Part shown: in pieces, positions 1 to 8,218 of the stretch | How the letters are laid out: each line of letters starts with the position of its first letter | Numbering within the stretch: position 1 is the stretch's first letter | Assembly (NCBI RefSeq): GCF_019737615.1 | Contig: NZ_JAHKKS010000003.1 | Span: 348,001 to 412,000 of the forward strand | Reading direction: 5' to 3' | DNA: 64,000 nucleotides | Origin: Sphingobium xanthum | Lineage (GTDB): Bacteria; Pseudomonadota; Alphaproteobacteria; Sphingomonadales; Sphingomonadaceae | Position numbers and translations under genes: made by a program | Notes under the pieces: generated by a model | Told to the model about the DNA's origin: nothing | What the model saw: the letters and a program-made list of their open reading frames with translations, nothing else | Databases searched by the model: none

Positions 1-80
1 ACCAGCTCTGGCCCATGGCGATCATCGCGGTGATCTCGCTCGTCGCGGCCGCCTGGCTGTTCCGTGCCCGTATGGAGTGA
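1..80 (+). CDS. C-terminal end of a probable ABC-2 type exporter permease (partial)
   Basis: Only the last 25 codons are present, read in the frame beginning at base 3 and ending with TGA at 78-80. They encode one hydrophobic helix (AIIAVISLVAAAWLF) followed by a short basic tail ending RARME. This is the usual end of the last transmembrane helix of an ABC-2 drug-export permease. The stop overlaps the ATG of the following outer-membrane efflux gene by one base (TGATG), so the two are translationally coupled; inner-membrane ABC permeases are commonly followed by NodT-type outer-membrane factors. The assignment rests on this context and one helix, so it is tentative. Confidence 0.45.
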   Translation, partial: QLWPMAIIAVISLVAAAWLFRARME

Positions 81-1561
81 TGCTCATGACCGCTCGTCGT
101 TTTTCCGCCCTTGGCGCCGCCTTGCTGCTCTCGGCCTGCGTGCAGGGGCCGGATTATAAGGCGCCCGAGCCGCGCATCGCCGACGCCTGGGTGGCGCAGG
201 CCGGTGCCGGGCAGGTGACGGACGCGCCTTGGTGGCAAGATCTGGGCGATCCGATGCTCGGCAGCCTGATCGACGAGATGCTGGCCACCAATCCCTCGCT
301 GCGCGAGGCGCAGGCAAGGCTGGCCGAGGCGCGGGCCAATCGCGATGCCGTGCGCGGCGGGCGGCTCCCGCAGGCGTCGGTCAGCGCCACGGGCAGCGAG
401 AATGTACTGAGCAAGAACGGCCAGTTGCCAATCGGCTCGATTCCAGGCTTCGCGCGCGACTTCTCCCTGTTCGATTTCGGCTTTGATGCGAGCTGGGAAG
501 TCGATCTTTGGGGCAAGCGCGTGCGCGAGAATGAGGCGGCGGATGCCCGGTTGCAATCGGCGAGTCTGTCGGTCGAGGGTGTGCGTCTGCAGCTCATTGC
601 CGAGCTGGCCCGCGCCTATGTCGATCTGCGCCAGGCGCAGGCTGAGCTGGGCCTCGCGAGCGACGTCCTCGCGGCGCGCCAGCGGCTCGCCGATCTGACC
701 GACCTGCGCGCCAAGGCCGGAGAAGCGAGCGCGATCGAGGCGAACCGCGCCTATGGCGACCTCGAATCGGCGCGTGTGGCGCAGAGCGGCGCGCAGGCGG
801 CGGTGCGGGGCGCCGCACTCTCGGTCGCCGTGCTGGTCGGCAAGGCGCCGTCGGAGATGCTCGCGCGCCTCGAGGCGCCGGGCGCTCTCCCCGAGCCGCC
901 GGCTGCCATCGCTGCCGGTCTTCCCGCCGATCTGCTGCGCCGCCGGCCGGACATTTTGGGCGCCGAACGCGATCTGGCGGCGGCAACGGCCGATATCGGC
1001 GTGGCCAGGGCGGATTTGTTGCCCCGCCTGTCGCTCAGCCTGGCACTCGGCCAGCAGGCGCGGGCGCTGGGCGATCTGGTCGATGGGGACAGCACGCGGC
1101 TTCAGGCCGGTGGCGGCCTGTTCTGGCCGATCTTCAACGGCGGCCGGGCACGAGCCCTCGTGCGCGCTGCGGATGCGCGCGCGCAGGGTGCTGCCGCGCG
1201 CTACGATGCCGCCGTGATCGGCGCGCTGGCGGACAGCGAAGCTGCGATCAACCGCTTCGATCGCAGTCTTGTCGCGCTGGCAGCGGCACGCGCCGCCGCC
1301 GTGCGGGAACGGGCAGCCTATGGACTGGCGGAGCAGCGGGCGCGGCGCGGCGAGGACGATCAGCTCGTCCTGGCCCAGGGCCGTCTCGCGTCCCTCGCCG
1401 CCGCGCGTCAGGAAATGCAGGCCCTGGCTTCCGCTACGGAAGCCTCGATTGCCCTCCACAAGGCTCTCGGCGGCGGCTGGCGACCCGAGTCGCGGCTCGC
1501 CGGTGCCGTCGAGGATGCCCGCTCGTCGGGGCGCTCCGATGCCGGATCGAGCGCCCGCTGA
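80..1561 (+). CDS. NodT-family outer-membrane efflux lipoprotein (TolC-like channel)
   Basis: The protein has 493 residues, the normal size for the OprM/NodT family of outer-membrane factors that form the exit duct of tripartite drug efflux pumps. It starts with a lipoprotein signal peptide: a hydrophobic stretch and lipobox LSAC with the acylated cysteine at residue 20, followed by VQGPDYKAPE, the classic mature start of NodT proteins (G-P-D-Y). Two repeated OEP domains follow, with long Ala/Arg/Glu-rich helices such as AELARAYVDLRQAQAEL and the conserved PADLLRRRPDI segment near the middle. I chose the ATG at 80 rather than the GTG at 77 because it overlaps the preceding stop codon. The substrate of the pump cannot be read from this gene. 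Confidence 0.93.
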   Translation: MLMTARRFSALGAALLLSACVQGPDYKAPEPRIADAWVAQAGAGQVTDAPWWQDLGDPMLGSLIDEMLATNPSLREAQARLAEARANRDAVRGGRLPQASVSATGSENVLSKNGQLPIGSIPGFARDFSLFDFGFDASWEVDLWGKRVRENEAADARLQSASLSVEGVRLQLIAELARAYVDLRQAQAELGLASDVLAARQRLADLTDLRAKAGEASAIEANRAYGDLESARVAQSGAQAAVRGAALSVAVLVGKAPSEMLARLEAPGALPEPPAAIAAGLPADLLRRRPDILGAERDLAAATADIGVARADLLPRLSLSLALGQQARALGDLVDGDSTRLQAGGGLFWPIFNGGRARALVRAADARAQGAAARYDAAVIGALADSEAAINRFDRSLVALAAARAAAVRERAAYGLAEQRARRGEDDQLVLAQGRLASLAAARQEMQALASATEASIALHKALGGGWRPESRLAGAVEDARSSGRSDAGSSAR

Positions 1562-1978
1562 TTTTACATTTCTGTGACAAGAAACGCGAAGGCAGGATTC
1601 CCACCGATTCGCGCTGAATGCGCTTGATGCAAGGCCATTAAACCGAGAAGATAATAGCGTTATAACAATGCTTTATGACGTTAACAAACCTATGTCTCGG
1701 GAATCCTTGGTCAAGTCATTTATTTCATATTTTTGACAGGGTGCGCCCTTGATCGGGGGGCGCGGCACTGTCAGTACTTTCCATCCGGCGAGGCCCGAAT
1801 CGCGGCCCCGTCACAGCGAACGAGATCGGGCATTGAGCATGAGAACGCGCTTCTCATGAAGGGTCGGTCATGCCCGTCGCAAGGGGAGTTCAAGGCAGTC
1901 TGGCGGACGAAGAAGAATAGAGGGGTCGTGGCACGGAACATGGGGCAGCAAGTGGGCCAGCAACGATATGACGATACG
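1562..1978. other. Intergenic region upstream of dnaA; no gene seen
   Basis: About 420 bases separate the efflux gene from the most likely dnaA start. Bases 1562-1735 are clearly AT-richer than the surroundings (runs such as TTATAACAATGC and TTTATTTCATATTTTTGAC) and probably hold the dnaA promoter, but I could not fix a convincing -35/-10 pair. I looked for TTATCCACA-type DnaA boxes and found only isolated weak resemblances, so I do not call an origin here. The dnaA reading frame stays open back to 1733, but the upstream part has no DnaA similarity. Confidence 0.5.
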
Positions 1979-3391
1979 ATGGAGCGGACAGACCCGATGC
2001 CATCCGAGCAACAGCCGGATCGCGTTGCGCTTGAGCGCAACTGGGATGAGATTCGCTCGGGCTTGCGCCGCGCCGTCGGCGTGCGCGTATTCGATCAATG
2101 GATCAGGCCGCTACGGCTGGGCACGTTCTGCGCGCTGTCCGGCACGCTCGATCTGGAAGCGCCGTCGGAATTTTCGGCGAGCTATGTGTCGAGCAATTTC
2201 GCCTCGCGCCTGAGCCTTGCCTGGCGCGCGGCGGCACTGGACGTGCGCGATGTTCGCGTCGTGCGTGCCAGCGGTGCCGCCGAGAGCGTGACCATCGCGC
2301 CGGTCATCGCCGCGCCGCATGCGCCGGAGATGCGTCCCCGCGAGACGGGCGGGCGCGCACCGCGCTTCGAGCCGCGCCATGATTTCGCGAGCTTCATGAC
2401 GGACGAGAGCAATGTGCTTGCCTGCTCGGCGGCCAAGGCGATGGCTGGCGTCGTGACGCCACGGTTCAATCCGCTGTTCCTCCACGGACCGACCGGCTTC
2501 GGCAAGACGCATCTGCTGCACGCCATTGCCCGCGCCTATGGCGAGGGTCAGGGCCGCGACACGGCAGAGGGTACGATCCTCTACATGTCGGCCGAGCGCT
2601 TCATGAACGAGTTTGTGGCGGCGATCCGGGTCAATGACACGTTCGCGTTCAAGGCACGGCTGCGCGCGGCGCGGATGCTGCTGATCGACGACATCCAGTT
2701 CATTGCGGGCAAGGGGCCGACGCAGGAGGAATTCCTGCACACGCTGAACGATCTGATCGATTCCGGTGCGCGCATTGCGATCACGGCGGATCGTCCGCCG
2801 CAGCAGCTCGGCGCCGTCGATCCGCGCATCCTCTCGCGCCTGTCGGGCGGGCTGGTCGCCGACATCCAGCCGGCGAGCCTCGACCTGCGGCTCAAGATCC
2901 TTGCCGCGCGCCGCGAAGCCGTGGCGCCGATCAGCGTGCCGGACGATGTGGTCACCTTGCTGGCGCGGTCGATCCGCACCAGCATCCGCGAGCTCGAGGG
3001 CGCCTTCAACAAGCTGGTCGCTTATGCGCAGCTCGTCGACAAGGCGATTACCGTCGATCTGGCCCAGTCGATGCTGGCCGAGGCGCTGCGCGCCAGCAAC
3101 CGCCGCATCACCATCGACGAGATCCAGAAGGTCTGCGCCGCGCATTATCGCATCGACGCCTCGGAGATGCGCTCGCATCGCCGGGCGCGGGCCGTGGCAA
3201 GGCCGCGCCAGGTCGCCATGTATCTTGCGAAGAAGCTGACGCCGCGCTCCTTGCCGGAGATCGGCCGGGTATTCGGCGGGCGGGACCATTCGACCGTGAT
3301 CCACGCCGTGCGCACGATCGAAGCGATGCGCCTCGACAATCCGGACATGGACGCGGACATCCGCGCCCTGCAGAAGCAGCTGGAAGGCTGA
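1979..3391 (+). CDS. dnaA: Chromosomal replication initiator protein DnaA
   Basis: DnaA binds DnaA boxes at oriC, oligomerises with ATP and melts the origin. All parts are visible in this 470-residue product: an N-terminal domain I (WDEIRSGLRRAVGVRVFDQW, residues about 22-41), a short linker, an AAA+ domain with Walker A GPTGFGKTH (about 173-181) and Walker B LLIDDIQF (about 234-241), and a C-terminal helix-turn-helix domain IV with the signature GGRDHSTVIHAVRTIE (about 433-448). The start is uncertain: ATGs in frame exist at 1940, 1979 and 1997, none with a strong ribosome site. I chose 1979 because it gives the usual family length. The gene stands alone and ends in a strong terminator, convergent with the flagellin gene. 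Confidence 0.95.
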   Translation: MERTDPMPSEQQPDRVALERNWDEIRSGLRRAVGVRVFDQWIRPLRLGTFCALSGTLDLEAPSEFSASYVSSNFASRLSLAWRAAALDVRDVRVVRASGAAESVTIAPVIAAPHAPEMRPRETGGRAPRFEPRHDFASFMTDESNVLACSAAKAMAGVVTPRFNPLFLHGPTGFGKTHLLHAIARAYGEGQGRDTAEGTILYMSAERFMNEFVAAIRVNDTFAFKARLRAARMLLIDDIQFIAGKGPTQEEFLHTLNDLIDSGARIAITADRPPQQLGAVDPRILSRLSGGLVADIQPASLDLRLKILAARREAVAPISVPDDVVTLLARSIRTSIRELEGAFNKLVAYAQLVDKAITVDLAQSMLAEALRASNRRITIDEIQKVCAAHYRIDASEMRSHRRARAVARPRQVAMYLAKKLTPRSLPEIGRVFGGRDHSTVIHAVRTIEAMRLDNPDMDADIRALQKQLEG

Positions 3392-3447
3392 CGCGCGCGC
3401 CCGGCGTTCTTGGGAACGCGGGGCCGCAGCGAAGCTTCCGGAAGCAG

Positions 3448-3484
3448 AAAACCCTCGCCCGGGGGAGCGAGGGTTTTCGTTTGT
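3448..3484 (+). terminator. Rho-independent terminator of dnaA
   Basis: A perfect 11-bp stem, AAAACCCTCGC (3448-3458) with GCGAGGGTTTT (3467-3477), encloses an 8-base loop and is followed by CGTTT. The A-run on the 5' side makes it potentially bidirectional, which fits its place between the convergent dnaA and fliC genes. Confidence 0.85.
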
Positions 3485-3505
3485 CCGGTCCTTATCGAAA
3501 GTCTT

Positions 3506-3544
3506 GACCCCCGGCACGATGGGGACTGTTGGGTGCCGGGGGTC
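3506..3544. repeat. 12-bp perfect hairpin with GGGGACTGTTGG loop, related to the repeats near 22.9 kb
   Basis: GACCCCCGGCAC (3506-3517) pairs perfectly with GTGCCGGGGGTC (3533-3544) around a 15-base loop GATGGGGACTGTTGG. The loop core GGGGAC-GTT-GG is nearly the reverse complement of the AACGTCCCC loop shared by three hairpins at 22829-23004, while the stems differ completely in sequence. It lies 60 bases beyond the end of fliC on the minus strand and may also end that transcript, but it has no T-run. Confidence 0.6.
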
Positions 3545-3604
3545 ATCGGATGGCGAAGGTGGACCAGTACCCGCGCCGACCGAAGCTCGTTTGCCTGGCT
3601 GCGC

Positions 3605-4432
3605 TTAGCGCAGGAGGCTCAGCACGCCCTGCTGGCTCTGGTTCGCCTGGGCGAGCATCGCCGTCGAAGCCTGCGAGAGGATCTGATTCTTGGCGAGCGC
3701 CGTCGATTCCGTCGAGAAATCGGCATCCTCGATCCGCGAACGGGCGTCCGACAGGTTCGTGATGGTCGTGTTCAGGTTGTTGACCGTCGCTTCGAGGCGG
3801 CTCTGCTGACCACCGAGGGTGGCACGAGCCGACGAAACGGTGTCGAGCGCGGTGTCGATCAGAGCGAGAGCAGCCGTGGCGCCCGAACCGTCCGCGTCGG
3901 CGAAGGTCGCCATCGAGCCGAGGCCCAGGCCCGCCAGCGTCATCGAAGCGGTCGAGACGTCGACGGTCTCGCCCGAATTGTTGCCGACCTGAACACTCGT
4001 CGTCGTCGCGGCCGAGCCGTTCAGCAGCGAGATGCCGTTGAAGCTGGTGCGCGAAGCAATGTTGGTGACCTGGGTCTTGAGCTCGGCGACTTCCGCCTGG
4101 ATCGAGGTACGGTCATTCGTGCTGACGGTGCCCGAGGAAGCCTGAACGGCCAGCTCGCGCATACGCTGCAGAATGTTCGAGACTTCGCCCATGGCGCCTT
4201 CGGCGACCTGCGTCAGCGACATGCCGTCGTTGGCGTTGCGGACGGCGGCGGTGAGGCCGCGGATTTCGGAGGTCATCTTGGTGGCGATGGCGAGGCCGGC
4301 GGCGTCGTCCTTCGCGGAGTTGATGCGCTTGCCCGAGGAGAGACGCTCCATGGCAACCGAGAGACCCATATTGGCCTTGGTGCCGGCGTTCTGGGCGCGA
4401 ATGGCAGAGACGTTGGACGCAATAACAGACAT
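3605..4432 (-). CDS. fliC: Flagellin FliC
   Basis: This encodes the flagellar filament subunit, exported by the flagellar type III apparatus and polymerised under the FliD cap. The 275-residue protein has the conserved N-terminal D0/D1 helices ([46 protein letters not shown]) and the C-terminal D1/D0 ([19 protein letters not shown], ending QQGVLSLLR). Between them is only a short variable region, typical of small alphaproteobacterial flagellins. The start at 4432 is preceded by AAAGGAAA on the coding strand. The gene is alone on the minus strand, divergent from the flagellar regulator, with a FliA-type promoter at 4501-4527. Serine and threonine are abundant in the central part, so O-glycosylation is possible but not shown. 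Confidence 0.96.
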   Translation of the reverse strand: MSVIASNVSAIRAQNAGTKANMGLSVAMERLSSGKRINSAKDDAAGLAIATKMTSEIRGLTAAVRNANDGMSLTQVAEGAMGEVSNILQRMRELAVQASSGTVSTNDRTSIQAEVAELKTQVTNIASRTSFNGISLLNGSAATTTSVQVGNNSGETVDVSTASMTLAGLGLGSMATFADADGSGATAALALIDTALDTVSSARATLGGQQSRLEATVNNLNTTITNLSDARSRIEDADFSTESTALAKNQILSQASTAMLAQANQSQQGVLSLLR

Positions 4433-4500
4433 CGGAATTTTCCTTTCCCGCTTTGAGCGAGGGCGCGTGCCCCAAACGGTGGTTGCGGCCTCGAAGCACC

Positions 4501-4527
4501 AGAACGGTCGATCTCGGAGCATTTTTA
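4501..4527 (-). promoter_or_regulatory. FliA (sigma-28) type promoter of fliC
   Basis: Read on the minus strand the sequence is TAAAAATG, 11 bases, then ACCGTTCT. The enterobacterial sigma-28 consensus is TAAAGTTT-N11-GCCGATAA. The TAAA box, the spacing and the CCG core agree. The same arrangement precedes two other late flagellar genes in this window (20380-20406 and 20926-20952), which strengthens the call. It lies about 70 bases from the fliC start. Confidence 0.6.
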
Positions 4528-4721
4528 AGGGGCACCGCAAAAAGTTTCTTCGGGGCGGCATTTTTTCGGCCCGCCTCGCGCGCGGGTTCCTTCTTGTGCG
4601 ATGGGGGCAGGTCGCCGGACGCAGGGCAAAACCTCTGCTTTTCCGGGCGATTTCATCAGCCGGCCGCCCCTGCATCGACCCCGGCAGAAACTTGCCGCCG
4701 TCCGGCAACCGATCGCCGTGC

Positions 4722-4736
4722 TTAACCAGATGATAA
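4722..4736. promoter_or_regulatory. Possible CtrA binding site before the flagellar operon
   Basis: TTAA-N7-ATAA matches seven of the eight defined positions of the alphaproteobacterial CtrA box TTAA-N7-TTAA. It lies about 80 bases upstream of the sigma-54 activator gene and overlaps a 6-bp inverted repeat. CtrA controls early flagellar operons in many alphaproteobacteria, so the position makes sense, but a single degenerate site is weak evidence. Confidence 0.35.
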
Positions 4737-4814
4737 GCAATTCCGGTCAGATTGCCTTCATCGAAAGAGGGTTCCGCTCGGGGGAGTAGGGCCCGCCATA
4801 TTGGGGACTGACGC

Positions 4815-6080
4815 ATGTTGCCTGTCGACATGAGCCAGCGCGTTCACCGGCTGTTGCCGGACCTGGGCGCATGGCTTGACACTGCCTGCTACACCGTTCG
4901 TATCGGCCCCGCCGATGCGCCGCGCGGCAAGACCACGCAGCGCATCCTCCTTGCCGAGGAAATCGCGCACGCAACCTGCCGGGACATCCTGATCGAGTGG
5001 CGCGAAGGCGCCCCGCGCCTCATGCCCGCCGCCGACGGCTTCCCCGCGCGCATCGCCTTCGGTCCTGAAGATGCCACCATGGCCTATGCGCTTATCGCCG
5101 AGCTGCTACGCCCCGCCCGCATGCCCGCGGTCGGCGATGACGCCAGCGCGATGCTCATGCGTCTCGCCGCCCGCATCGCCGCGAGCGACGCGACCGTGCT
5201 CGTCCAGGGCGAAACCGGCACCGGCAAGGAAGGCATCGCACGCTTCCTGCACGACAACAGCCCGCGCGCCGAGAAGGATTTCATCGCGGTCAATTGCGCC
5301 GCCCTGCCCGAGACGATGATGGAAGCGATGCTCTTCGGTCACAAGAAGGGCAGCTTCACCGGTGCTGGCGCCTCGTCCGACGGTCTGTTCCTCGCCGCCA
5401 ATGGCGGCACCCTGTTCCTCGACGAGATTGCCGAGCTGCCGCTGGCGCTGCAGGCCAAGCTCCTGCGCGCCTTGCAGGAAGGTGAAGTGCTTCCCGTCGG
5501 TGCCACGCATCCGGTGCCGGTCAACGTCCGCGTCATCGCCGCCTGCAACCGCGATCTGGCGATCGAGGCGGAGGCCGGCCGGTTCCGGGCGGACCTTTAC
5601 TGGCGCCTCAATGTCATGCCGCTGCACCTGCGCCCGCTCGCCGAGCGCGCCGGCGACATCATGGCGATCACGGCTGCCTTCCTCCTGCGTCACCAGGGCC
5701 AGGCCCAGGGCATGGCCGCGCTGACCGGCTTCGCCTGGCCGACCACGGCCGCGATGGCGCGCCTCGCGGTCCATGCCTGGCCGGGCAATGCCCGCGAGCT
5801 AGGCAATGTGCTCCAGCGCGCGATCGTGCTGCGCGAGGGTGACCGCATCGAGACCGGCGATCTCAGCATCGCCGGCGCATCCGCGCCGGTGAGCATGCCC
5901 GAGCCGCAGGCGCCTGCCCGGCTGCAGGATGTGGCGCGCGCCTCCGCGATGGACGCGATCCGTGCCGCGCTGCGCGACACCGGCGGGCATCGCGCCCGCG
6001 CTGCCCGCCTGCTCGGCATTTCCGAGCGTACCCTTCGCTATCGTCTCGCGGAAATGCGTGACCTGGCGATGGCCGGCTGA
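4815..6080 (+). CDS. Sigma-54-dependent flagellar transcription activator (FlbD/FleQ-like)
   Basis: The 421-residue protein is an AAA+ enhancer-binding activator of RNA polymerase with sigma-54. It has Walker A GETGTGKE (about residues 132-139), the sigma-54 contact loop as GSFTGA (about 179-184) where the family usually has GAFTGA, Walker [10 protein letters not shown], the arginine-rich [20 protein letters not shown] region, and a Fis-type helix-turn-helix at the end ([17 protein letters not shown]). The first 110 residues do not look like a response-regulator receiver domain. It heads the flagellar operon, with fliE 17 bases downstream, so it probably drives middle flagellar genes. The start is supported by GGGGAC seven bases upstream. 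FlbD is the best match by context, but orthology is unproven. Confidence 0.85.
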   Translation: MLPVDMSQRVHRLLPDLGAWLDTACYTVRIGPADAPRGKTTQRILLAEEIAHATCRDILIEWREGAPRLMPAADGFPARIAFGPEDATMAYALIAELLRPARMPAVGDDASAMLMRLAARIAASDATVLVQGETGTGKEGIARFLHDNSPRAEKDFIAVNCAALPETMMEAMLFGHKKGSFTGAGASSDGLFLAANGGTLFLDEIAELPLALQAKLLRALQEGEVLPVGATHPVPVNVRVIAACNRDLAIEAEAGRFRADLYWRLNVMPLHLRPLAERAGDIMAITAAFLLRHQGQAQGMAALTGFAWPTTAAMARLAVHAWPGNARELGNVLQRAIVLREGDRIETGDLSIAGASAPVSMPEPQAPARLQDVARASAMDAIRAALRDTGGHRARAARLLGISERTLRYRLAEMRDLAMAG

Positions 6081-6097
6081 GCGCGGGAGCAGAGACG

Positions 6098-6454
6098 ATG
6101 GCCATTTCCGTCGATAATGTGCTGGCGCTCCGTCAGGCCATTCTCCAGCGCAACAGCGCGCTTCAGGACGTTTCCAAGGGCGTCGCGTCCGGCACGGCCG
6201 GCGCGGCCGGCTCTCCCGCCGCCGGCGGCAGCGCATCCGACTTCACCGATGCGCTGCGCAGCGCGATCGGCGAGGTCAACAATCTTCAGGCAAAGTCCGG
6301 CGAGGCCGCGGCCGCGTTCGAGCGTGGCGAGACCACCGACATTGCCGCCGTGATGCTTGCCAAGCAGCAGGCATCGATCGGCTTCGAGACGACCCTTCAG
6401 GTCCGCAACAAACTGCTGTCCGCCTACAAGGACATCATGAGCATGCCGGTGTAA
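6098..6454 (+). CDS. fliE: Flagellar MS-ring/rod junction protein FliE
   Basis: FliE joins the MS-ring to the proximal rod and is among the first proteins exported. The 118-residue product has a low-complexity Gly/Ala/Ser N-terminal third and the conserved C-terminal helix pair (DFTDALRSAIGEVN, FERGETTDIAAVMLAKQQAS, FETTLQVRNKLLSAYKDIM). GGGAG lies eight bases before the ATG. It is the first structural gene of the operon, six bases before fliF. Confidence 0.95.
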   Translation: MAISVDNVLALRQAILQRNSALQDVSKGVASGTAGAAGSPAAGGSASDFTDALRSAIGEVNNLQAKSGEAAAAFERGETTDIAAVMLAKQQASIGFETTLQVRNKLLSAYKDIMSMPV

Positions 6455-6460
6455 GACAAG

Positions 6461-8218
6461 ATGAGCGATGCAAACATCACGACCACGACGGGCGGCCAGG
6501 CCGCAGTTCAATCGGGCCTGCCGACGCTGGCGGGACGGGGCCTCGGCGGCGGGACGGACGGCCTCAGGTTGCGCTTGACCGGCTTCCTGTCCCAGCCCGC
6601 CGTGCAGCGCGCCCTGCCCATGGCCGGCCTCATCGGGGTGACCGCGCTGGCCGGCATTGCCTGGCTCACGCTGCGCGAACCGCCCCAGCGCGACCTGTTT
6701 CGCGGCTTGCCCGATGCCGATCAGGCGGCGGTAGCCGATGTGCTTACCAAGAGCGGCATCCAGTATGACTTCGACAAGTCGAGCGGCGCGATCACCGTCT
6801 CAGAAAACGACTACTTCAACGCCAAGATGAAGCTGGCCGGCGAAGGCCTGCCCAAGAGCGCGCCGGATGGCGACACGCTGCTCAACACCATGCCGATGGG
6901 CGCCAGCCGCGCCGTCGAAGGCGAAAAGCTGCGCACGGCACGCGAGATGGACCTCGCAAGGACGGTCGAGCAGATCGATGCCGTCAACAAGGCGCGCGTC
7001 CACCTCGCGGTCGAGCCGCCCAGCATATTCGTGCGCGAGCGGAGCCGGCCCACGGCGTCGGTGATGCTTCAACTCGCCAATGGTCGCGCCCTCTCCCAGC
7101 AGCAGGTCGAGGCGATCGTGCATCTGGTTGCATCGTCCGTGCCCGAGATGACACCGGAATCGGTGTCGGTGGTCGATCAGAACGGCCGTCTGCTCAGCCA
7201 GAATGCGGGCGGCGAGACCGACCGGCAGATCGAGATCCAGACGCGCATCGAGGATCGCTATCGCCAGGCGGTGACCGCGCTGCTGACGCCGATCGTCGGC
7301 GCCGGCAAATTTTCCACTGAAGTACATGCCGAGGTCAACTTCGCGGAGCGCCAGGCGACTCGCGAGACCTATCCGCAGGACGAAGCGCGGCTGCGCGCCG
7401 AAGAGGGAAGCTGGAACACGGACGCGCAGGGTCAGGCCGCCGGCGCGACCGCCGGTGGCGTGCCCGGCGCCCTCCAGGCGGCACCGCCGGTCAACCTCGC
7501 CAATCCGGGGGCCCCGCCGCCGACCGCCGCGCAGGCTGCGCAGGGCACGGCCGCTGCCACGCCCGCCGCGCCCGGCATGCCGCCGTTCAAGACGGCGGAG
7601 ACCTTCAACCGCAGCTTCGAGCTGGGCCGCGAAGTCTCGGTGACGCGCGATGCCGTCGGCACCGTCAAGCGCCTGTCGATCGCCGTCGCGCTCGACAACG
7701 GGGCGGATGGCAAGGCGCGTACCCCACAGGAAATCGCCGCGCTTGAAGCGCTCGTGAAGGGCGCCATCGGCTTCGATCAGGCGCGCGGCGACGTGGTCGC
7801 CCTGTCCGGCCGCAAGTTCGCCGATGCCGCTGTCGATCCGGCCGCCGCCACACCCTGGTACGAGGCGAGCTGGGTCTCGCTGCTGGCGCGCAACGTCTCG
7901 GCGCTGCTCGTGACGCTGGTCCTGCTGCTCGGCATCGGCCGCCCGCTGCTCAAGCGCTGGGCGAATTCCAGGGCGGAAACCGCCGCCGCGCCGCCGAGCC
8001 CGGAAGTGGCGAAGCAGCTCGGCACCGAGATCCAGGCCGAGCTCGGCCGTGCGGCCGTCGCCGATCCGGACAAGCGCGTGACCATCGACATGATCAGCTC
8101 GACGCACGATTATACCGACCGCGCTGCCCTCATCCGCAACTTCGTGAAGCAGGACCCGGACCGCGCCGCGCTGGTCGTGCGCGATCTCCTCAAGGACGGA
8201 GCCAAGGCAGATGGCTGA
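6461..8218 (+). CDS. fliF: Flagellar MS-ring protein FliF
   Basis: FliF builds the MS-ring in the inner membrane, the platform of the flagellar basal body. The 585-residue protein has an N-terminal transmembrane helix (LPMAGLIGVTALAGIAWLTL, about residues 48-67). Next come the ring-building motifs (FRGLPDADQAAVADVLTKSG, ARTVEQIDAVNKARVHLAVE), an Ala/Pro/Gly-rich insertion at about 320-370, a second membrane helix (NVSALLVTLVLLLGIGRPLL), and a cytoplasmic tail for FliG binding. It overlaps fliG by eight bases, which couples the interacting partners' translation. Confidence 0.97.
   Translation: MSDANITTTTGGQAAVQSGLPTLAGRGLGGGTDGLRLRLTGFLSQPAVQRALPMAGLIGVTALAGIAWLTLREPPQRDLFRGLPDADQAAVADVLTKSGIQYDFDKSSGAITVSENDYFNAKMKLAGEGLPKSAPDGDTLLNTMPMGASRAVEGEKLRTAREMDLARTVEQIDAVNKARVHLAVEPPSIFVRERSRPTASVMLQLANGRALSQQQVEAIVHLVASSVPEMTPESVSVVDQNGRLLSQNAGGETDRQIEIQTRIEDRYRQAVTALLTPIVGAGKFSTEVHAEVNFAERQATRETYPQDEARLRAEEGSWNTDAQGQAAGATAGGVPGALQAAPPVNLANPGAPPPTAAQAAQGTAAATPAAPGMPPFKTAETFNRSFELGREVSVTRDAVGTVKRLSIAVALDNGADGKARTPQEIAALEALVKGAIGFDQARGDVVALSGRKFADAAVDPAAATPWYEASWVSLLARNVSALLVTLVLLLGIGRPLLKRWANSRAETAAAPPSPEVAKQLGTEIQAELGRAAVADPDKRVTIDMISSTHDYTDRAALIRNFVKQDPDRAALVVRDLLKDGAKADG

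Larger units (their letters stand above)
4433..4814. other. Divergent control region between fliC and the flagellar operon
   Basis: This 382-base gap carries the fliC leader and FliA-type promoter (4501-4527, minus strand) and, nearer the plus-strand operon, a CtrA-like element (4722-4736) overlapped by an inverted repeat TGCTTA-N9-TAAGCA (4719-4739). I saw no gene and no good sigma-54 site. The closest candidate in front of fliC, GGGGCACGCGCCCTCGC, has the wrong GG-to-GC spacing. Confidence 0.55.

Noticed and set aside
1562-1978. Possible replication origin upstream of dnaA
   Set aside because: The region is AT-rich, but I found no cluster of TTATCCACA-like boxes; only weak single matches, as expected by chance.
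4440-4490. Sigma-54 promoter before fliC (GGGGCACGCGCCCTCGC)
   Set aside because: The spacing between the GG and GC elements is off by one base, and a better-supported FliA-type promoter is present upstream.
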